From: DAOSXA01 sp964526835
Lineage (GTDB): Bacteria; Zixibacteria; MSB-5A5; GN15; FEB-12
Assembly (NCBI GenBank): GCA_964526835.1
Contig: CAZGMK010000005.1
Span: forward strand, 62,001 to 126,000
Length of the DNA stretch: 64,000 nt
Direction: 5' to 3'
Under the pieces are notes generated by a model, which saw only the letters and a program-made list of their open reading frames with translations, made no database searches and was not told the origin of the DNA. How positions within the stretch are numbered: position 1 is the first letter of the stretch; each line of letters begins with the position of its first letter. Of the stretch, positions 63,072 to 64,000 are shown in pieces. Made by a program: the position numbers and the translations under genes.

Positions 63072-63310
63072 GGTCGCTTGATAAGGGTCTTTTCAAGGGT
63101 GATATAAGGCCCCTTGGAATGGGTTGGAACATTAGGTGTTGGGTCTGGAGCCGAGTCTGAGTTGTCGAATCTGTTGGTCATCCTCGCTGCGCATATCCCC
63201 CTCCTTTTGTTTCCCCGGCATATGGATTACTCATGGATTACTCGGCGGCGGTTCTCGCCGCCCTGTGGTGTGAAAAGTGTAGGTTGTTCATGATACCTGG
63301 AGGATCGACA
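63072..63310 (+). other. Long leader of the TonB-dependent receptor gene
   Basis: The leader contains a hairpin CAAGGG (63094-63099) / CCCTTG (63111-63116), an exact tandem repeat of 11 bases, ATGGATTACTC, at 63222-63232 and 63233-63243, and a perfect 7-base GC hairpin (GGCGGCG-GTTCT-CGCCGCC, 63244-63262). The first repeat copy opens a 23-codon frame ending at 63293. The second copy is in frame with the receptor. No cobalamin or other riboswitch core was recognised. Confidence 0.5.
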
Positions 63311-64000
63311 ATGTTTACCGGGCGCAGGAAGCTTCTATGTTTTGGACTGCTTGTGGCGCTTTTGACGATGCTGCCGGCAGGCGTATTCGCCGCGGCCGTC
63401 GGCCAGATCAAAGGTACTATAACCGATGCCGAAACCGGTGAACCCGTAGTCGGCGCCTCAGTCCTGGTGGTCGGCACCAAGTTCGGGGCCATGACTGACT
63501 TTGACGGCCGCTATACGATCGCCCGTCTGGAACCCGGCGAGTATACCGTCAAGATCTCGCACCTGGACTACAACACCGTCGAGGTTACTGAAGTACAGGT
63601 TAAGACCGACCTCACGACCGAGGTCAGCCAGGAGTTGACCAAGAAGGTCACAGAGATCGGTGAGACTATCTCCGTTGTTGCCGACCTCGAGATAATCGAC
63701 AAGTTCGAGACAGCTAACCAGACGCGCATCACGAAGGAAGCCATCAAGAAGCAGCCGGTGACCACTGTCGACGAGTTGCTGACTCAAGTCCCCGGTGTTG
63801 TAACCGGCAGCGAAGGCGAGATTTTCATCCGCGGTGGCCGGGCCGGTGAGGTAGCTTACATCGTGGACGGTGTCCCAATGGGTGACCCTCTCGGTGGCCT
63901 TGGCCAGGCTGGCGCCGCCCTGTCTTTGGTTTCCGGCTCCATTCAGGAGTTTACGGTTATCAAGGACGGTTTTGACCCGGAGTATGGCAACGCCCTGTCC
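63311..64000 (+). CDS. TonB-dependent receptor with carboxypeptidase-regulatory-like domain, 3'-truncated by the window edge
   Basis: 230 codons are open to the window edge. A signal peptide (about 1-27) is followed by a CarboxypepD_reg-like beta-sandwich (GQIKGTITDAETGEPVVGASVLVVGT, about 30-115). A TonB plug domain follows: KEAIKKQPVTTVDELLTQVPGVV near 140 and IFIRGGRAGEVAYIVDGVPMGDPL near 172. This is the SusC-like or FCB-type receptor layout for importing a large ligand across the outer membrane. GGAGG lies nine bases before ATG 63311. The barrel lies beyond the window. Confidence 0.9.
   Translation, partial: MFTGRRKLLCFGLLVALLTMLPAGVFAAAVGQIKGTITDAETGEPVVGASVLVVGTKFGAMTDFDGRYTIARLEPGEYTVKISHLDYNTVEVTEVQVKTDLTTEVSQELTKKVTEIGETISVVADLEIIDKFETANQTRITKEAIKKQPVTTVDELLTQVPGVVTGSEGEIFIRGGRAGEVAYIVDGVPMGDPLGGLGQAGAALSLVSGSIQEFTVIKDGFDPEYGNALS

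Noticed and set aside
1..64000. CRISPR arrays, insertion sequences, prophage genes and rRNA
   Set aside because: No regularly spaced repeats, transposase, integrase, phage structural gene or rRNA sequence was found on reading the window.

Overview
This 64 kb window comes from a GC-rich, double-membraned bacterium, most likely an uncultured member of the FCB superphylum (Zixibacteria, Marinimicrobia, KSB1 or a similar lineage; this placement is inferred). The reasons are a type IX secretion locus (a PorU-like C25 peptidase next to a PorV-family barrel, with C-terminal sorting domains), a Bat operon in the Bacteroidetes-like order, a complete bacillithiol pathway, and a UbiA enzyme of the kind linked to archaeal-type ether lipids. 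All but one of the protein genes I accept are on the plus strand, and many overlap by 1 to 14 bases, so the window reads as a series of long operons. The exception is a ferritin-like gene at 50.5-51.0 kb.

Region by region. 0-2.8 kb: the end of an asparaginase, a tryptophanase and a small lipoprotein. 3.0-21.0 kb: an outer-membrane and secretion block that starts from a near-consensus promoter. It holds the PorU-like sortase, a PorV barrel with a large insertion, an M6-type metalloprotease carrying a sorting domain, two DUF5683-like proteins, an NHL-repeat lipoprotein, a large outer-membrane protein and a BamA/TamA-like barrel. 21.0-21.9 kb: a UbiA prenyltransferase. 22-32.1 kb: an extended MoxR-DUF58-Bat operon with three BatD-like proteins, two von Willebrand A proteins and TPR proteins. 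32.2-33.3 kb: a UPF0104/LPG-synthase-type membrane protein. 33.4-39.7 kb: a TetR regulator with a TolC-adaptor-RND efflux pump, which runs directly into bshC-bshA-bshB1 (39.7-43.2 kb). 43.3-46.1 kb: a CDF metal transporter, an orphan MinD/FlhG-like ATPase and a GYD protein. 46.3 kb: tRNA-Sec. 46.6-50.2 kb: trpS-scpA-scpB and a pseudouridine synthase. 50.4-52.9 kb: the ferritin-like protein, a membrane gluzincin peptidase and an LpxL-like acyltransferase. 53.0-58.2 kb: a MacA-like adaptor, a MacB-type permease without its ATPase, a TolC protein and a heptosyltransferase. 58.2-62.1 kb: a highly structured intergenic element, a strongly expressed-looking small exported protein and a TPR-GAF-sigma54 activator. 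62.2-64 kb: a lipoate ligase and the start of a TonB-dependent receptor.

Cell-envelope biogenesis dominates. Four regions deserve most attention: the 58.25-58.60 kb element, which is packed with mutually compatible inverted repeats; the small exported protein paired with a TPR-containing sigma54 activator just after it; the PorV barrel interrupted by about 600 residues of propeller and LysM-like sequence; and the ABC-type efflux operon that lacks an ATP-binding subunit. No CRISPR array, insertion sequence, rRNA or phage module was seen.
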